DNA from: Flavobacterium ovatum
GTDB taxonomy: Bacteria; Bacteroidota; Bacteroidia; Flavobacteriales; Flavobacteriaceae
Direction of reading: 5' to 3'
DNA: 64,000 nt
NCBI RefSeq assembly: GCF_040703125.1
Contig: NZ_CP160035.1
Span: forward strand, 1,364,001-1,428,000
Below the pieces are notes generated by a model that was not told the origin of the DNA, searched no databases, and saw nothing but the letters and a program-made list of their open reading frames with translations. A program made the translations under genes and the position numbers. Positions 1 through 9,615 of this stretch are shown in pieces (the first letter of the stretch is position 1; every line of letters begins with the position of its first letter).

Positions 1-2
1 CG

Positions 3-185
3 GCCTCTCAAGTGATTAGTGCGCATATCGTTCAAGAGGCCAAAAGGCAATTGGTTTACACTGATCGAACAATATCTGAAATAGGTTATAGTCTTGATTT
101 TAAGGATGTATCTCATTTTGTGAAATATTTTAAGAGACATACTGAGATTACACCACTTGTTTTCAAGCAAGCATCAATTATTTAA
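3..185 (+). CDS. AraC-family transcriptional regulator, C-terminal fragment
   Basis: The last 60 codons of a gene that begins before the window. The reading frame from base 3 ends at a TAA at 183-185. The peptide carries the second half of an AraC/XylS DNA-binding domain: a helix with EAKRQLVYTDRTISEIGYSLDF followed by DVSHFVKYFKRHTEITPLVFK, matching the usual 'tisEIAyelGFsd.syFsr.FKk..G.tP..yR' pattern. The effector-binding part is not visible, so the signal it senses is unknown. It is followed on the same strand by a TonB-dependent receptor, which it may regulate; that link rests only on position. Confidence 0.8.
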   Translation, partial: ASQVISAHIVQEAKRQLVYTDRTISEIGYSLDFKDVSHFVKYFKRHTEITPLVFKQASII

Positions 186-275
186 TAAAAACACATTTAT
201 ATACCTTAAAATCACCATATGTACCAAGGTTATTGTATTAATTACAGTATTTTTGGCATTCAAAAAAAAATTATA

Positions 276-2762
276 ATGAAATTAAATCAATTTGTTACAT
301 TCCTTGCGTTTCTAGTAACAGCTGCTGTTTTTGGTCAGGTCTCAGGAAAGGTCGTTGACGGAGATTTTCCGTTAGAATATGCTACAGCCACTTTGTTCTC
401 AACGCAAAATAAGACGGTAGTTGCAGGTGTTGTTTCCAATAATGACGGTACATTTAAAATTGGAAATTTGAAGAACGGAAATTACTACCTAGAAGTTTCT
501 TTTATAGGTTTCCAAAAAAAGACTTTCAATGATATTCTGATTAATAATAAAAATAAATCATTAAATGTTGGTGTTGTTTCTTTGATTTCGGGAGAAAATC
601 AACTTAGTAATGTAGTTATTAAATCTGAAAAAAGTACTGTTGTAAGCAAGATTGACCGTCAAGTTTATGATGCAAAGTCTTTTCAGAATAGTCAAGGTGG
701 TACCGCAACTGATGTGTTGAAAAATTTACCTTCTATTGCTATCGACAGTCAGGGCGACATTAGTGTAAGAGGAACTACTGGTTTTATGGTTTTGTTAAAT
801 GGTAAGCCTACACAAGGAAGTATTTCGACTATTTTGGGTCAGTTGCCAGCCAATGCAATTGATAGAGTAGAAGTAGTGACTGCTCCATCTGCTAAATATG
901 ATCCAGATGGGAAAGCAGGTATTTTGAATATTATCACCAAAAAAGGAGCTACCGATGGTTCTTATGCGCAAATTAACGTAAAAGGTGGATTCCCTTCTAT
1001 AGAAAATTACGACAATAAAGAAAATGCACAACGTTACGGAATTGACGGAACCTATAATTTCAAAAAAGATAAATGGGATGTTTCATTGGGTGGTAGTTTT
1101 GGAAGAAACGATATTCAAGGTCGTAGAGAAGGGTACGTTTTTACCAATAACGTAACCGAGAATTATAAAACCGAATTTCCTTCAGACGGAGAACGTAGTA
1201 CCAATGAGTTAAACTACAGCGGACGTTTTACGGTTGATTATACACCAAATACAGCGGATAATTTCTCTGTAGGTTTCTATGCAGGAAAACGTAAAAATGA
1301 CAGACAAGCCGATATTTATTACAACAATAAAAGAACCGATTTGACTACTGGAGCTGTTCTTAAAACTTTCGATTATTACAATGAAAATTTGAGAATTCGT
1401 GACGGTGATTTCGCTTTAGGAAGTTTTGATTATTCTCATAAATTTTTAGATAAATCAAAATTAACTGCTTCGGTTTTATATGAATATACTTTGTTGGGTG
1501 GTCCAACGACCAATTTGAACTTAGGATATACAGATCCTTCAATCGTATATCAAGACGAATACAATACCAATGACAATCCTTTATACGGAAGCAGAGCCCA
1601 ATTGGATTATGAATTCAAACCTTTTTCTTTTGGAAAACTAGAAGCGGGTTACCAATTTAGAAAACTAAAACACAACGGTAATTTTATTTACGAAAGACGT
1701 AATCTTACTTCTGGAGTATTCGAAATTGTTCCAGAGTTTACCAGTGTTGTAAACCTTGATCGTTTGATACATTCTGGATATTTGCAATTGAACGGAGCTA
1801 AAGAGAAATGGGAGTATGCTGCAGGGTTAAGATTAGAATCTATGAATCGTGATTTTTATCTAAAAGGATTCAATACAGCAGCAGAAAACCTAGAGTATGA
1901 TTATGTGAAATTGTTTCCATCAGCTTCGGCTCAATACACCATGGATAATAATGTAAAAGTGAAAGCGGCTTACAGCAAAAGAGTCGATCGTGCGCCAACG
2001 TACAAGATGAATCCATTTAAAGAAAGAGAGCACTCTGAGACTTTTGAACAAGGAGATAAAAATCTTCGTCCTGAGTTTACCGATTTAATCGAATTGGGAA
2101 TTAGTAAAAATTTCAAAAGCGGAAATTCGGTTTTTGCAACGGCTTACTATAGAGATGTTCAAAACTTGATTAATCGTGTCAATACACTTTCTTATACAAC
2201 TGCTGGTGTCTTGAACGATACTATTTTGGATAGAATCTATACCAATGTAGGTAGAGGAAAAACGATAGGACTGGAAGTTGGAACACAATTCAAACCAACA
2301 ACTAAATGGACGAACTTTATAGGGGCGAACGTATATAACTTCAATATTGATGGAAGTTACGACGGAAAAAGAATCAATTCTAATGCGATTCAGTATTCTA
2401 TAAATGCCAACAGTACTTATAACTTTTCAAGTACAACTTCTATGCAGTTTACGTTGAATTATTTATCTGAAAAAATTACGGCACAAGGAGAAGATTCTCG
2501 TTTTTATTCGCCAAATTTAACTTTGAGAAAAACATTCTTAGACAATCAATTGGTAGCGACTTTGCAATGGCAAAATATAGATATGGGATTGTTGAATACC
2601 AACGAACAACGTATTACAACCTACAATCCGGGGGAATATTATACCACAACCAATTATGTATATGAGGTAGATATGGTTCTCTTGAATTTATCATACACCT
2701 TTAATAAATCAAAAAACAAAGCTAAATTTATCGATAGTGAATTTGGTAAAAAAGAATTCTAG
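276..2762 (+). CDS. TonB-dependent outer-membrane receptor (outer membrane beta-barrel family)
   Basis: Outer-membrane protein of 828 residues. The ATG at 276 is preferred over an in-frame one at 219 because it places a signal peptide (MKLNQFVTFLAFLVTAAVFG, then Q) at the N terminus. The mature protein starts with a carboxypeptidase-regulatory-like beta-sandwich (VSGKVVDGDFPLEYATATLF, about residues 22-105). A plug domain follows (DVLKNLPSIAIDSQGDISVRG, then VEVVTAPSAKYDPDGKAGILNI), and then a long beta-barrel rich in aromatic strands. This matches flavobacterial receptors with a C-terminal OMP_b-brl_3 barrel, distinct from SusC. No SusD partner is adjacent. The ligand is unknown; siderophores, peptides or metals are typical for the group. 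A terminator follows the stop. Confidence 0.9.
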   Translation: MKLNQFVTFLAFLVTAAVFGQVSGKVVDGDFPLEYATATLFSTQNKTVVAGVVSNNDGTFKIGNLKNGNYYLEVSFIGFQKKTFNDILINNKNKSLNVGVVSLISGENQLSNVVIKSEKSTVVSKIDRQVYDAKSFQNSQGGTATDVLKNLPSIAIDSQGDISVRGTTGFMVLLNGKPTQGSISTILGQLPANAIDRVEVVTAPSAKYDPDGKAGILNIITKKGATDGSYAQINVKGGFPSIENYDNKENAQRYGIDGTYNFKKDKWDVSLGGSFGRNDIQGRREGYVFTNNVTENYKTEFPSDGERSTNELNYSGRFTVDYTPNTADNFSVGFYAGKRKNDRQADIYYNNKRTDLTTGAVLKTFDYYNENLRIRDGDFALGSFDYSHKFLDKSKLTASVLYEYTLLGGPTTNLNLGYTDPSIVYQDEYNTNDNPLYGSRAQLDYEFKPFSFGKLEAGYQFRKLKHNGNFIYERRNLTSGVFEIVPEFTSVVNLDRLIHSGYLQLNGAKEKWEYAAGLRLESMNRDFYLKGFNTAAENLEYDYVKLFPSASAQYTMDNNVKVKAAYSKRVDRAPTYKMNPFKEREHSETFEQGDKNLRPEFTDLIELGISKNFKSGNSVFATAYYRDVQNLINRVNTLSYTTAGVLNDTILDRIYTNVGRGKTIGLEVGTQFKPTTKWTNFIGANVYNFNIDGSYDGKRINSNAIQYSINANSTYNFSSTTSMQFTLNYLSEKITAQGEDSRFYSPNLTLRKTFLDNQLVATLQWQNIDMGLLNTNEQRITTYNPGEYYTTTNYVYEVDMVLLNLSYTFNKSKNKAKFIDSEFGKKEF

Positions 2763-2782
2763 ATCAATCTAGATTATATTTT

Positions 2783-2822
2783 AAAAGCGCATTTGGAATT
2801 AGTTTCGAATGCGCTTTTTTAT
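2783..2822 (+). terminator. Rho-independent terminator after the TonB receptor
   Basis: The stem AAAAGCGCATT pairs with AATGCGCTTTT across a short loop and is followed by a T run. It lies 20 bases past the receptor stop codon. Confidence 0.8.
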
Positions 2823-2889
2823 TTTAACCAACTGAAAATAAAATAGTTTGCAATTGTTGATAATTTTTTCAATTTAGATTAAGGCTTAT

Positions 2890-2921
2890 TTTGTGTGCGT
2901 CTAAAGAAGTTAGTATATTTG
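2890..2921 (+). promoter_or_regulatory. Bacteroidota promoter for the DUF3127 gene
   Basis: TTTG at 2890-2893 and TATATTTG at 2914-2921 are separated by 20 bases, fitting the Bacteroidota -33/-7 consensus TTTG-N19-TAnnTTTG. A roughly 90-base untranslated leader would follow before the ATG at 3016. Confidence 0.6.
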
Positions 2922-3015
2922 TCAAATAGAAGTTTCCCGTTCAGGGATTTTTTTGTCTAAAGCAAAAATATTCTAGTCAACAATCGAATATAAACAAAAA
3001 TTAAATATAGAGAAG

Positions 3016-3390
3016 ATGGAAGTTATTGGTAGAGTTAAAGTGATTAATCCAGAGCAACAAGTAAGTGCGGCATTCAAGAAAAGAGAATTAGTTGTTACTA
3101 CTGAAGAACAATATCCTCAACATATATTAGTTGAGTTTACTCAAGATAAATGTGATTTATTAAACAATTACGGAGTAGGAGAATCAGTAAAAGTTTCTAT
3201 CAATTTAAGAGGTAGAGAATGGGTTAACCCACAAGGAGAAACTAGATATTTTAACAGTATCCAAGGATGGAGAATTGAAAAAGCAGGTGCAGAAGCTCCA
3301 AATGCTCAAGCTCCAGCGGCACCAGCAGCTCCAGTTTTTACTCCAGCAACTAACTTAAACGAAGAAGAAGCTGACGATTTACCGTTTTAA
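3016..3390 (+). CDS. DUF3127 domain protein, SSB-like
   Basis: A 124-residue cytoplasmic protein. Residues 1-90 look like a small OB-fold beta-barrel of the DUF3127 family (MEVIGRVKVINPEQQVS, then ILVEFTQDKCDLL and VSINLRGREWVNPQGE). A flexible Ala/Pro-rich linker follows (APAAPAAPVF) and then an acidic tip EEADDLPF. The layout copies single-stranded DNA-binding protein (OB fold, disordered linker, acidic C-terminal tip ending in DDLPF), which in SSB recruits repair and replication partners. A nucleic-acid-binding role is therefore likely but not shown. It stands alone between its own promoter and terminator. Confidence 0.85.
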   Translation: MEVIGRVKVINPEQQVSAAFKKRELVVTTEEQYPQHILVEFTQDKCDLLNNYGVGESVKVSINLRGREWVNPQGETRYFNSIQGWRIEKAGAEAPNAQAPAAPAAPVFTPATNLNEEEADDLPF

Positions 3391-3413
3391 TTAAAAACGA
3401 AAAATAGAAAATG

Positions 3414-3441
3414 AGCCTTGATTTTTTCAAGGCTTTTTTTG
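3414..3441. terminator. Terminator hairpin between convergent genes
   Basis: AGCCTTGA pairs with TCAAGGCT over a T-rich loop and is followed by TTTTTTT on the plus strand. It ends the DUF3127 transcript and lies just before the stop codon of the convergent PAP2 gene. Confidence 0.75.
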
Positions 3442-3444
3442 TGT

Positions 3445-4173
3445 CTAAAAGTTAGGTCGAATGATAGCGCCAATCCCAATTTGATTCCCAAATTGCGGAT
3501 AAATCAAAGCTGTTCCTTTATTCTTTTTTCCAAAATGAAGGTTTTGTAAAGGATTGTAGTAGGAAACCAAGAATCCTGTTGCTAAACCAATTCCTGCTCC
3601 TGCCAAAACATCCGAAGCATAATGTTTGTTGTTGGCAATTCGTAACATACCTGTAGCCGTAGCAAATAGAAAGCCACTACTCGCATACCAAATACTTGAA
3701 TCTTTATACTCTTGGAACAAAAGAGCGGCATTTGTAAAAGCAATTGCAGAATGCCCCGAAGGAAAACTCAATTGATCTGAGTCATCAGGACGGTTGGCTT
3801 TAACCGTATTTTTTAATCCAGTAACTAAAACATAAGTCAAAACATTGGCCGTAATAATTGAAATCGTTTGGTGTTTACTATTATTTTTTGGTTCAAAACC
3901 CAATAGTTTCCCCGCATAAATTTGTGCCATCGGGACAAAAACCGTCACATTATCAAGTTGCGTATGAAAGTTAGGTCCAAACCGTGAGTCGGCTTTATTT
4001 TGAATATCCTGATTAATTGTAGTATTTAGTAATAATGCCCCGGTAGTGACTAATCCCGCTGAAACATAGAATGGTGTGTAGCTGATTTTCTTAGTAGTTG
4101 ATAAACTGTCCAGCGACTGGCAATGTATCAAGTTGCTCATCAAAATTAAAACAACAAAAAAATAATTTTTCAT
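3445..4173 (-). CDS. PAP2-superfamily membrane phosphatase
   Basis: A 242-residue protein of the PAP2 / type 2 phosphatidic acid phosphatase superfamily. The start at 4173 is chosen because it gives an N-terminal export signal (MKNYFFVVLILMSNLIHCQS); the frame is open 42 bases further upstream. The three superfamily signatures are present: KNTVKANRP (C1), PSGHSA (C2, with the catalytic histidine) and NNKHYASDVLAG (C3, histidine and aspartate). Between them are several hydrophobic segments. Such enzymes hydrolyse lipid phosphates such as undecaprenyl pyrophosphate or phosphatidic acid on the periplasmic side. The substrate cannot be told from sequence alone. Confidence 0.85.
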   Translation of the reverse strand: MKNYFFVVLILMSNLIHCQSLDSLSTTKKISYTPFYVSAGLVTTGALLLNTTINQDIQNKADSRFGPNFHTQLDNVTVFVPMAQIYAGKLLGFEPKNNSKHQTISIITANVLTYVLVTGLKNTVKANRPDDSDQLSFPSGHSAIAFTNAALLFQEYKDSSIWYASSGFLFATATGMLRIANNKHYASDVLAGAGIGLATGFLVSYYNPLQNLHFGKKNKGTALIYPQFGNQIGIGAIIRPNF

Positions 4174-4360
4174 ATTACAGAAGTCAAAATTGCTATTCAA
4201 ATTTATGAAAACCATTAAGAAATTAAGACATAATGCTTCTTGATTTCTTAATGGTTTAACTATTAAATGTCTAATTCAAATCTATAGATAGTGGCATAAT
4301 CCATTTCAATCCATTAGTTTTGTAAAAGTAAGCGTATCATTTTATTTAGTTGTCAAAGTT

Positions 4361-5002
4361 ATGGTTTATTTGTCCCAAGAGTTGTTTTTTCCACCGGTTT
4401 CCGAAGCTAATTATGATGGGATCTTAGCTATAGGAGGTGATTTGTCGCCCGAAAGATTGCAGTTAGCCTATAGCAGTGGCATATTCCCATGGTTCGAGGA
4501 GGATGACCCCATTCTTTGGTGGTCGCCAAACCCTCGCATGGTCTTGTTCCTTGACGAACTCAAAGTATCCAAAAGCATGCGCAACATCCTCAATCGGGAT
4601 ATTTTCAAAGTAACTTTTAATAAAGATTTTCGTGGGGTAATTTCCAATTGCCAACACATCAAACGTGACGGACAAAACGGTACTTGGATTACCAACAACA
4701 TGATCGATGCCTACTGCAATTTACACGAATTAGGCATCGCGCAATCTGTTGAGGTTTGGCAAAATGATGAACTTGTAGGCGGTTTGTATGGCGTAGATAT
4801 GGGACACATTTTCTGTGGCGAAAGCATGTTCTCCAAAGTATCCAACGCTTCCAAGGTCGCTTTTGTCAGCCTCGTCAATCATCTAAAAGACAAAAACTAC
4901 CAACTCCTAGATTGCCAAGTCTACAACCCTCACCTCGAAAGTCTAGGTTGCCGCGAAATAGAAAGAGATGATTTTATGAAGATTCTTCGAAAAGAAGTAT
5001 AA
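4361..5002 (+). CDS. aat: Leucyl/phenylalanyl-tRNA--protein transferase
   Basis: A 213-residue cytoplasmic enzyme that adds Leu or Phe from aminoacyl-tRNA to the N terminus of proteins beginning with Arg or Lys, marking them for ClpAP-type degradation (N-end rule). Family hallmarks are GDLSPERLQLAYSSGIFPW near the N terminus, WWSPNPRMVLF, the GTWITNNMIDAY segment, QSVEVW, GGLYGVDMG and FCGESMFSK. The length is usual for the family. It has its own transcription unit and no clpS or clpA gene is next to it in this window. Confidence 0.95.
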   Translation: MVYLSQELFFPPVSEANYDGILAIGGDLSPERLQLAYSSGIFPWFEEDDPILWWSPNPRMVLFLDELKVSKSMRNILNRDIFKVTFNKDFRGVISNCQHIKRDGQNGTWITNNMIDAYCNLHELGIAQSVEVWQNDELVGGLYGVDMGHIFCGESMFSKVSNASKVAFVSLVNHLKDKNYQLLDCQVYNPHLESLGCREIERDDFMKILRKEV

Positions 5003-5101
5003 ACTTTTTAAGTGTCTATTAGAAACTACACTCATAAAAAAATTCGAGAAATTATTTAAATTTCGTACCAATTCGAGAAATTCGTGTCTTAGTTTTATTT
5101 A

Positions 5102-5248
5102 GTGCCCAATCCAGCTGTCCGTTACAAGTCCTCCTTCAAAAACCTTTTTTTCTAAAGTCATAAAAGGAGCTTCCTGCCGGTCGCTCTTTTATTCCTAGAA
5201 AAAATAGGTTTTTTCAGTCCGGGCTTTTCACTGCCATCTGGGGCAGTA
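5102..5248 (-). repeat. Flavobacterial dispersed intergenic repeat, family B
   Basis: About 147 bases that, unlike the surrounding AT-rich DNA, contain conserved-looking GC-rich blocks: GTGCCCAATCCAGCTGTCC, CTTCCTGCCGGTCGCTCTTT and CTGCCATCTGGGGCAG (itself a near hairpin). Inner complementary segments (AAAACCTTTTTTTCT and AGAAAAAATAGGTTTTTT) suggest a folded element. I recognise it as resembling non-coding repeats common in Flavobacterium genomes. Only this one copy is in the window, so the assignment is an inference from memory. Confidence 0.45.
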
Positions 5249-5642
5249 TATCATTGATGTTAAGGTTTTCTTTTGAGTTTTTTGATTTCTATTATGCTTC
5301 CTGCCTGTGTTCTAATATCCAATTTGTATTGAATCCCTTTCTGGCATTGGCCACCCAAAAAGATACCGCTATAGTTCTCAATTCTGTGTTTGCAATAATC
5401 TTCACCTTAAATGTGAGCAAAGCAGGAAATTGAAAATTTATTAAAAATGATTTTACAATAAAATTTAAGCAAGTCAGTATCTCATTGTAGTCCATCCTTT
5501 GCAAACTAAAAATAAATAAATTTAAAATACTGAAAACCATATGTTTTAGTCTTTAAGACATATATGACAAAAAAATATCCTCAAATATTTAATTTAGCGA
5601 TAATGCATAACCAGTTGTTTTATTAACCAAAAAAACCAAAAA
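5249..5642. other. Intergenic stretch without a supported gene
   Basis: An AT-rich spacer between the repeat and the large secreted protein. A minus-strand open frame (5292-5540, 82 codons) has no recognisable domain and no good start context, so it is not called. The last 100 bases probably hold the promoter and leader of the next gene, but no clear -33/-7 pair was found. Confidence 0.4.
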
Positions 5643-8600
5643 ATGAAAAGAAAATTATTTAAGAAACATTTTTTAATAAGTAGACAGTGTACTTATGGAC
5701 TAAATGTAACTACTCCTAGTTTAGGAGAAGAAATTAAGGAAATATCACGTTTGTTGATGTTAACAATACTGATGATGATTACGTCTTATTCGGGCTATAG
5801 TCAAATAGTGACTGTTCAAGGAGAAACCTCTTTAAAAAAATGGGATAAAATTTCTCTTTCGTTAACGCTACCCTCTGATATAAGTGAAACAGATTCAAAC
5901 TTTAAAGATAACCGTATGGATGTTGTCTTTACTGATGCTCAAGGAAACAATATTAGAGTGCCTGGTTTTTTTGCGGCCGATGGAGATGCTGCAAATACAA
6001 GTGCTACTAGTGGAAAAATATTCAAAGCTTTTTTAAGACCAGATAGGATAGGGAACTGGACTTATAGGGTTTTGTTTTACTCGGGTACTGATGTTGCTTT
6101 GAAAGAAGTGAATCAGTTGCCAAATCCTACTTATGATATTGCAGGTACTGTTGGAGTTGTCGTAGCGTCAAATGTAGCTTTACCAGATTTACGAGCCAAA
6201 GGCCGATTGAAATATCAAATAAGTGGAGATATTGACGAACGTCGTTATTTGAAATGGTCGGAAACGGGTGAGCATTTTTTGAAATTTGGTCCAGATTCTC
6301 CTGAAAATCTATTTGATTATAACGATTTTGACCATGAGGGAAATAAAAATAGTTGTGGACTTTGTACGGAGCACTCTTTTACTCCTCATGCTGCTGATTG
6401 GGAAGTTGGAGACCCTACTTGGAAAAGTAATAAAGGTAAAAACTTAATAGGGGCTATCAATTATCTTAGAAAGCAACTAATGAATTCTATGTCTATGTCT
6501 CTTTTTGGAGGAGATGATAAAAACGTATTTGCTTGGACTCTAACTAATGAAAAATATAAATATGATGTTTCTAAATTAGAACAATGGGAAATTATTTTAG
6601 ATCATGCAGAAAAGAATGGTTTGGTCGTACATTTAAAATTGGCTGAAGCAGAAAATTGGAATGCTTTAGATGCTAATCAACTTAAGATTTTCTATAGAGA
6701 AATGGTTGCTAGGTTTGGTCATCATTTAGGTTTAGAATGGAATATTTCTGAAGAGTTTGGAGGTAGTGTTGAGACTGATGCTTCAAAAGCAATAGATCGA
6801 ATCAATTGGCTAGCAGATATTGATCCTTGGCAAAATCATAGAGTGTTTCATACCTATCCTGGTAAGCATGAGATACATTACAATTACTTATTAGCTAATA
6901 ATGCACGAATTACAGGTGCTTCTATTCAAAGTGCAAAAACTACAGGATATGATGATGCTTATGATGGTAAGTCGGGTATTAAAACATGGATTGAAAAATC
7001 GAAACTAGCGGGTACTCCATGGGTAGTTGCAAGTGACGAACAAAATCCTGGCTCAACAGGTATGTTTACTTCTACTGATATAAATAACGATCAAGTAGCT
7101 CCAGAAGCTAGAACGAAAATTCTTTGGAAAGGATTAATTGCCGGTGGTGCAGGTGTAATGTGGTATGGTGGATCTGAAGGAGATTTTAAAACTGAAAATT
7201 TTAACAGGTTCAATACTTTGTTCCAATGGACTAAAATTGCTATTTTACAATTTTTTGAAGGGAATGGACTTCAATATTGGAAAATGCAAAATACAGATGC
7301 TTTAACAAGTGGTAACCTTAATAGATGCTTGTCTGAAGCAGGAAAAACTTATGTTGTTTACTTAGAAAAGGGAGGTACTACCAACCTAAATTTAACAGGG
7401 CAAACAGGAATATATACTGTTAAATGGTTTGATCCTAGAAACGGTGGTTCATTAAGAAATGGTACGGTGACCTCTCTAAATGGAGGTGCAAATTTGAGTA
7501 TTGGAGCTGCTCCGGATAATTTAACTTCTGACTGGGTAGCCTTGATTACTAGAAATGACGGACAAAATATTAGTGTAACAGGATTAAGTTTAAGCCAACC
7601 CGCAAATTCATTATATGTTAATGATGAAATAAGTCTTATTACTACTTTTACACCTACAAACGCTACAAATAAAACTTTAACTTGGACGACAAGTAATCCA
7701 AGTGTAGCAACTGTTAGCACTACTGGTATTATCAAAGGTATTGGTATAGGTCAAGCTACAATTACTGCAACGACTCAGGATGGAAATTTTGCTAAATCGG
7801 CAACAATAACTGTGGTTGAAGCACCTGTGATTGTTGAACCAGATGCTGGATGTCCTTTTGAAGAACAAAATGGACTCTTAGTTATAGAGGCCGAAAGTGC
7901 TACGGGATATGCAGCTGCTAAGTTTACTCTAGAAACGGGAGACGTAGGTGTTACATCTCCTACAGGAGCAGGTTATCTACGATATTCTGGTCCTAATAAT
8001 TTTAATACTAGTTCGACTGGAAATACGCTAACCTATAAAATTAAAATAAACAATCCTGGAACGTATAGGTTTTTATGGAGAAACGTTAGAGATCCTCAAG
8101 CGGCGACATCAGATGCAGGAAATGATGCATGGCTATTGATTAAGGGAAACAATGTCAGGTTTTATGGGATAAAAACTGGGGTTGAATATAATTTAGTTAA
8201 CCCTACGAAAGTGTGGATACAAAAATCTGATTTTGTTTTTGAATGTTATGGTGAAAGTGGAAATGTCAATGGATTGAGTTTGTGGGCTGATTTCCCTACT
8301 GCGGGTGAGTATACAATTCAATATGCAGGAAGATCCACAGGACACTGTGTTGACAGACTAATGTTATTTAAAGATGATAAATTTAATGATGCTAAAAATG
8401 TCAATACTCCTGAATCGGCAAGAATTGGAGTTGATTGTAGTGCTCCAACAACAGATTGTACGAATGTAACTTTAAATGCTGTTGATTTTCCAGTAACACA
8501 AGTTTCTGGTTTTGTACAAGGATATGTTGACGCCGCTAGAGGTGCGATGGCAATCAATGCAGCGCAACACAAAGACGTTTTTGCAGCTGTTAAACAGATA

Positions 8601-9503
8601 TTTTCAGGTAAAAATGGTACTTATAATATCACTTTAACAACTTTAGCGGAATTAGATGGGGAGTCAAGTTATAAACTAAAAGTTGGAGGTGTATATGTTG
8701 GAACATATCAAAATCCCGAGACTACAGTTGATTATACTCCTACAACTAAAACATGGCAAGATGTGGTAGTTAACAACGGAGACGAGATTCAAGTAGAATT
8801 CAATTCTAATACTAATGGAAAAGTTCCTGAGGGTACTACAACAGCGTTCTCTAGAGGTAGGTGGACCAAATTAGAGTTTGCTTGTAAAGGAGCAACAGTA
8901 GATCCGCCTACTGTTAGTGAAGTGATTGCTTTTGATAATTTTCCAGTTTCTTTTAGCAATCAATCAAATACTTATTCATTTAAGGTGATTTATACTGCTA
9001 CAGAATCAAGAGAGATTAATGTAGCTATAAAATCTCCTAGTAACGTACATATTATGGAGAGTAAATTAACCGTTGTTGCAGGTGTAAATAAAACCGCCAC
9101 CGTAAATGTAACTGTAGCTACTCAGCTTCCTGTCGGAACAAATTATAAATTTGTTACAGCAATACGTCCAATAGGCGGTAGTTTTGCAACTAATATTGAT
9201 CAAAAGATTAGTTATGCTAATATTACAGATGCTCCTTTATCTGTTCAAAATAATAAATTGAATGCTAACGTTAATGTGCATCCTAATCCAATTGGAGCTA
9301 GTAAAATAAGTATAGAAGTAGGATACTTTAATAGTTATTTCTCATATGTGATTACAGATATTAACGGTCGTGTGGTTACTTCAGGGACATCAAAGAGTAA
9401 AAATATAGATATTTCCTCGGATGCTTTAATATCTAAAGGTGTTTATATCTTAAAAATAAGCGATAAAGAGGGCAATGAGTATGTCAAAAAATTAATAAAA
9501 TAA
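5643..9503 (+). CDS. Secreted multidomain DUF5060 protein, probable glycoside hydrolase with T9SS sorting tail
   Basis: A 1286-residue exported protein. A basic 36-residue extension precedes the hydrophobic signal segment (LLMLTILMMITSYSGYSQ, to about residue 54). Domains in order: a DUF5060 N-terminal beta-sandwich (about 58-135, KKWDKISLSLTLP ... RPDRIGNWTYRVLF); a large region likely to be a TIM-barrel catalytic module (about 190-600) with LGLEWNISEEFGG and VVASDEQNPG carrying candidate acidic residues; a Big_2 bacterial Ig-like domain (about 645-730, TWTTSNPSVATVSTTGIIKG); two carbohydrate-binding-like beta modules (about 755-905 and 925-1060); another beta domain; and a T9SS type A C-terminal sorting domain (NVHPNPIGAS ... 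KGVYILKISDKEGNEYVKKLIK). DUF5060 usually accompanies GH-like barrels acting on plant or algal polysaccharides. The substrate is unknown. Confidence 0.8.
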   Translation: MKRKLFKKHFLISRQCTYGLNVTTPSLGEEIKEISRLLMLTILMMITSYSGYSQIVTVQGETSLKKWDKISLSLTLPSDISETDSNFKDNRMDVVFTDAQGNNIRVPGFFAADGDAANTSATSGKIFKAFLRPDRIGNWTYRVLFYSGTDVALKEVNQLPNPTYDIAGTVGVVVASNVALPDLRAKGRLKYQISGDIDERRYLKWSETGEHFLKFGPDSPENLFDYNDFDHEGNKNSCGLCTEHSFTPHAADWEVGDPTWKSNKGKNLIGAINYLRKQLMNSMSMSLFGGDDKNVFAWTLTNEKYKYDVSKLEQWEIILDHAEKNGLVVHLKLAEAENWNALDANQLKIFYREMVARFGHHLGLEWNISEEFGGSVETDASKAIDRINWLADIDPWQNHRVFHTYPGKHEIHYNYLLANNARITGASIQSAKTTGYDDAYDGKSGIKTWIEKSKLAGTPWVVASDEQNPGSTGMFTSTDINNDQVAPEARTKILWKGLIAGGAGVMWYGGSEGDFKTENFNRFNTLFQWTKIAILQFFEGNGLQYWKMQNTDALTSGNLNRCLSEAGKTYVVYLEKGGTTNLNLTGQTGIYTVKWFDPRNGGSLRNGTVTSLNGGANLSIGAAPDNLTSDWVALITRNDGQNISVTGLSLSQPANSLYVNDEISLITTFTPTNATNKTLTWTTSNPSVATVSTTGIIKGIGIGQATITATTQDGNFAKSATITVVEAPVIVEPDAGCPFEEQNGLLVIEAESATGYAAAKFTLETGDVGVTSPTGAGYLRYSGPNNFNTSSTGNTLTYKIKINNPGTYRFLWRNVRDPQAATSDAGNDAWLLIKGNNVRFYGIKTGVEYNLVNPTKVWIQKSDFVFECYGESGNVNGLSLWADFPTAGEYTIQYAGRSTGHCVDRLMLFKDDKFNDAKNVNTPESARIGVDCSAPTTDCTNVTLNAVDFPVTQVSGFVQGYVDAARGAMAINAAQHKDVFAAVKQIFSGKNGTYNITLTTLAELDGESSYKLKVGGVYVGTYQNPETTVDYTPTTKTWQDVVVNNGDEIQVEFNSNTNGKVPEGTTTAFSRGRWTKLEFACKGATVDPPTVSEVIAFDNFPVSFSNQSNTYSFKVIYTATESREINVAIKSPSNVHIMESKLTVVAGVNKTATVNVTVATQLPVGTNYKFVTAIRPIGGSFATNIDQKISYANITDAPLSVQNNKLNANVNVHPNPIGASKISIEVGYFNSYFSYVITDINGRVVTSGTSKSKNIDISSDALISKGVYILKISDKEGNEYVKKLIK

Positions 9504-9532
9504 ATTTTCAGTAATCTCCAATCTTTGTACAG

Positions 9533-9562
9533 ACTCCTGGTCAAATCGGCCAGGAGTTTTTT
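9533..9562 (+). terminator. Terminator of the DUF5060 gene
   Basis: ACTCCTGG pairs with CCAGGAGT around a 9-base loop and is followed by TTTTT. It starts 29 bases past the stop codon. Confidence 0.85.
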
Positions 9563-9615
9563 ATGTGCCTACTACAATATAGTTGAGGTTTTCTCCAATC
9601 AATGTTCCAGAAAAA

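Noticed and set aside
5292..5540. 82-codon open frame on the minus strand
   Set aside because: No recognisable domain, no good start context, and it borders a non-coding repeat; treated as chance.
7358..7735. 125-codon frame antisense to the DUF5060 gene
   Set aside because: Mirror of a coding region with simple codon composition; no independent support.
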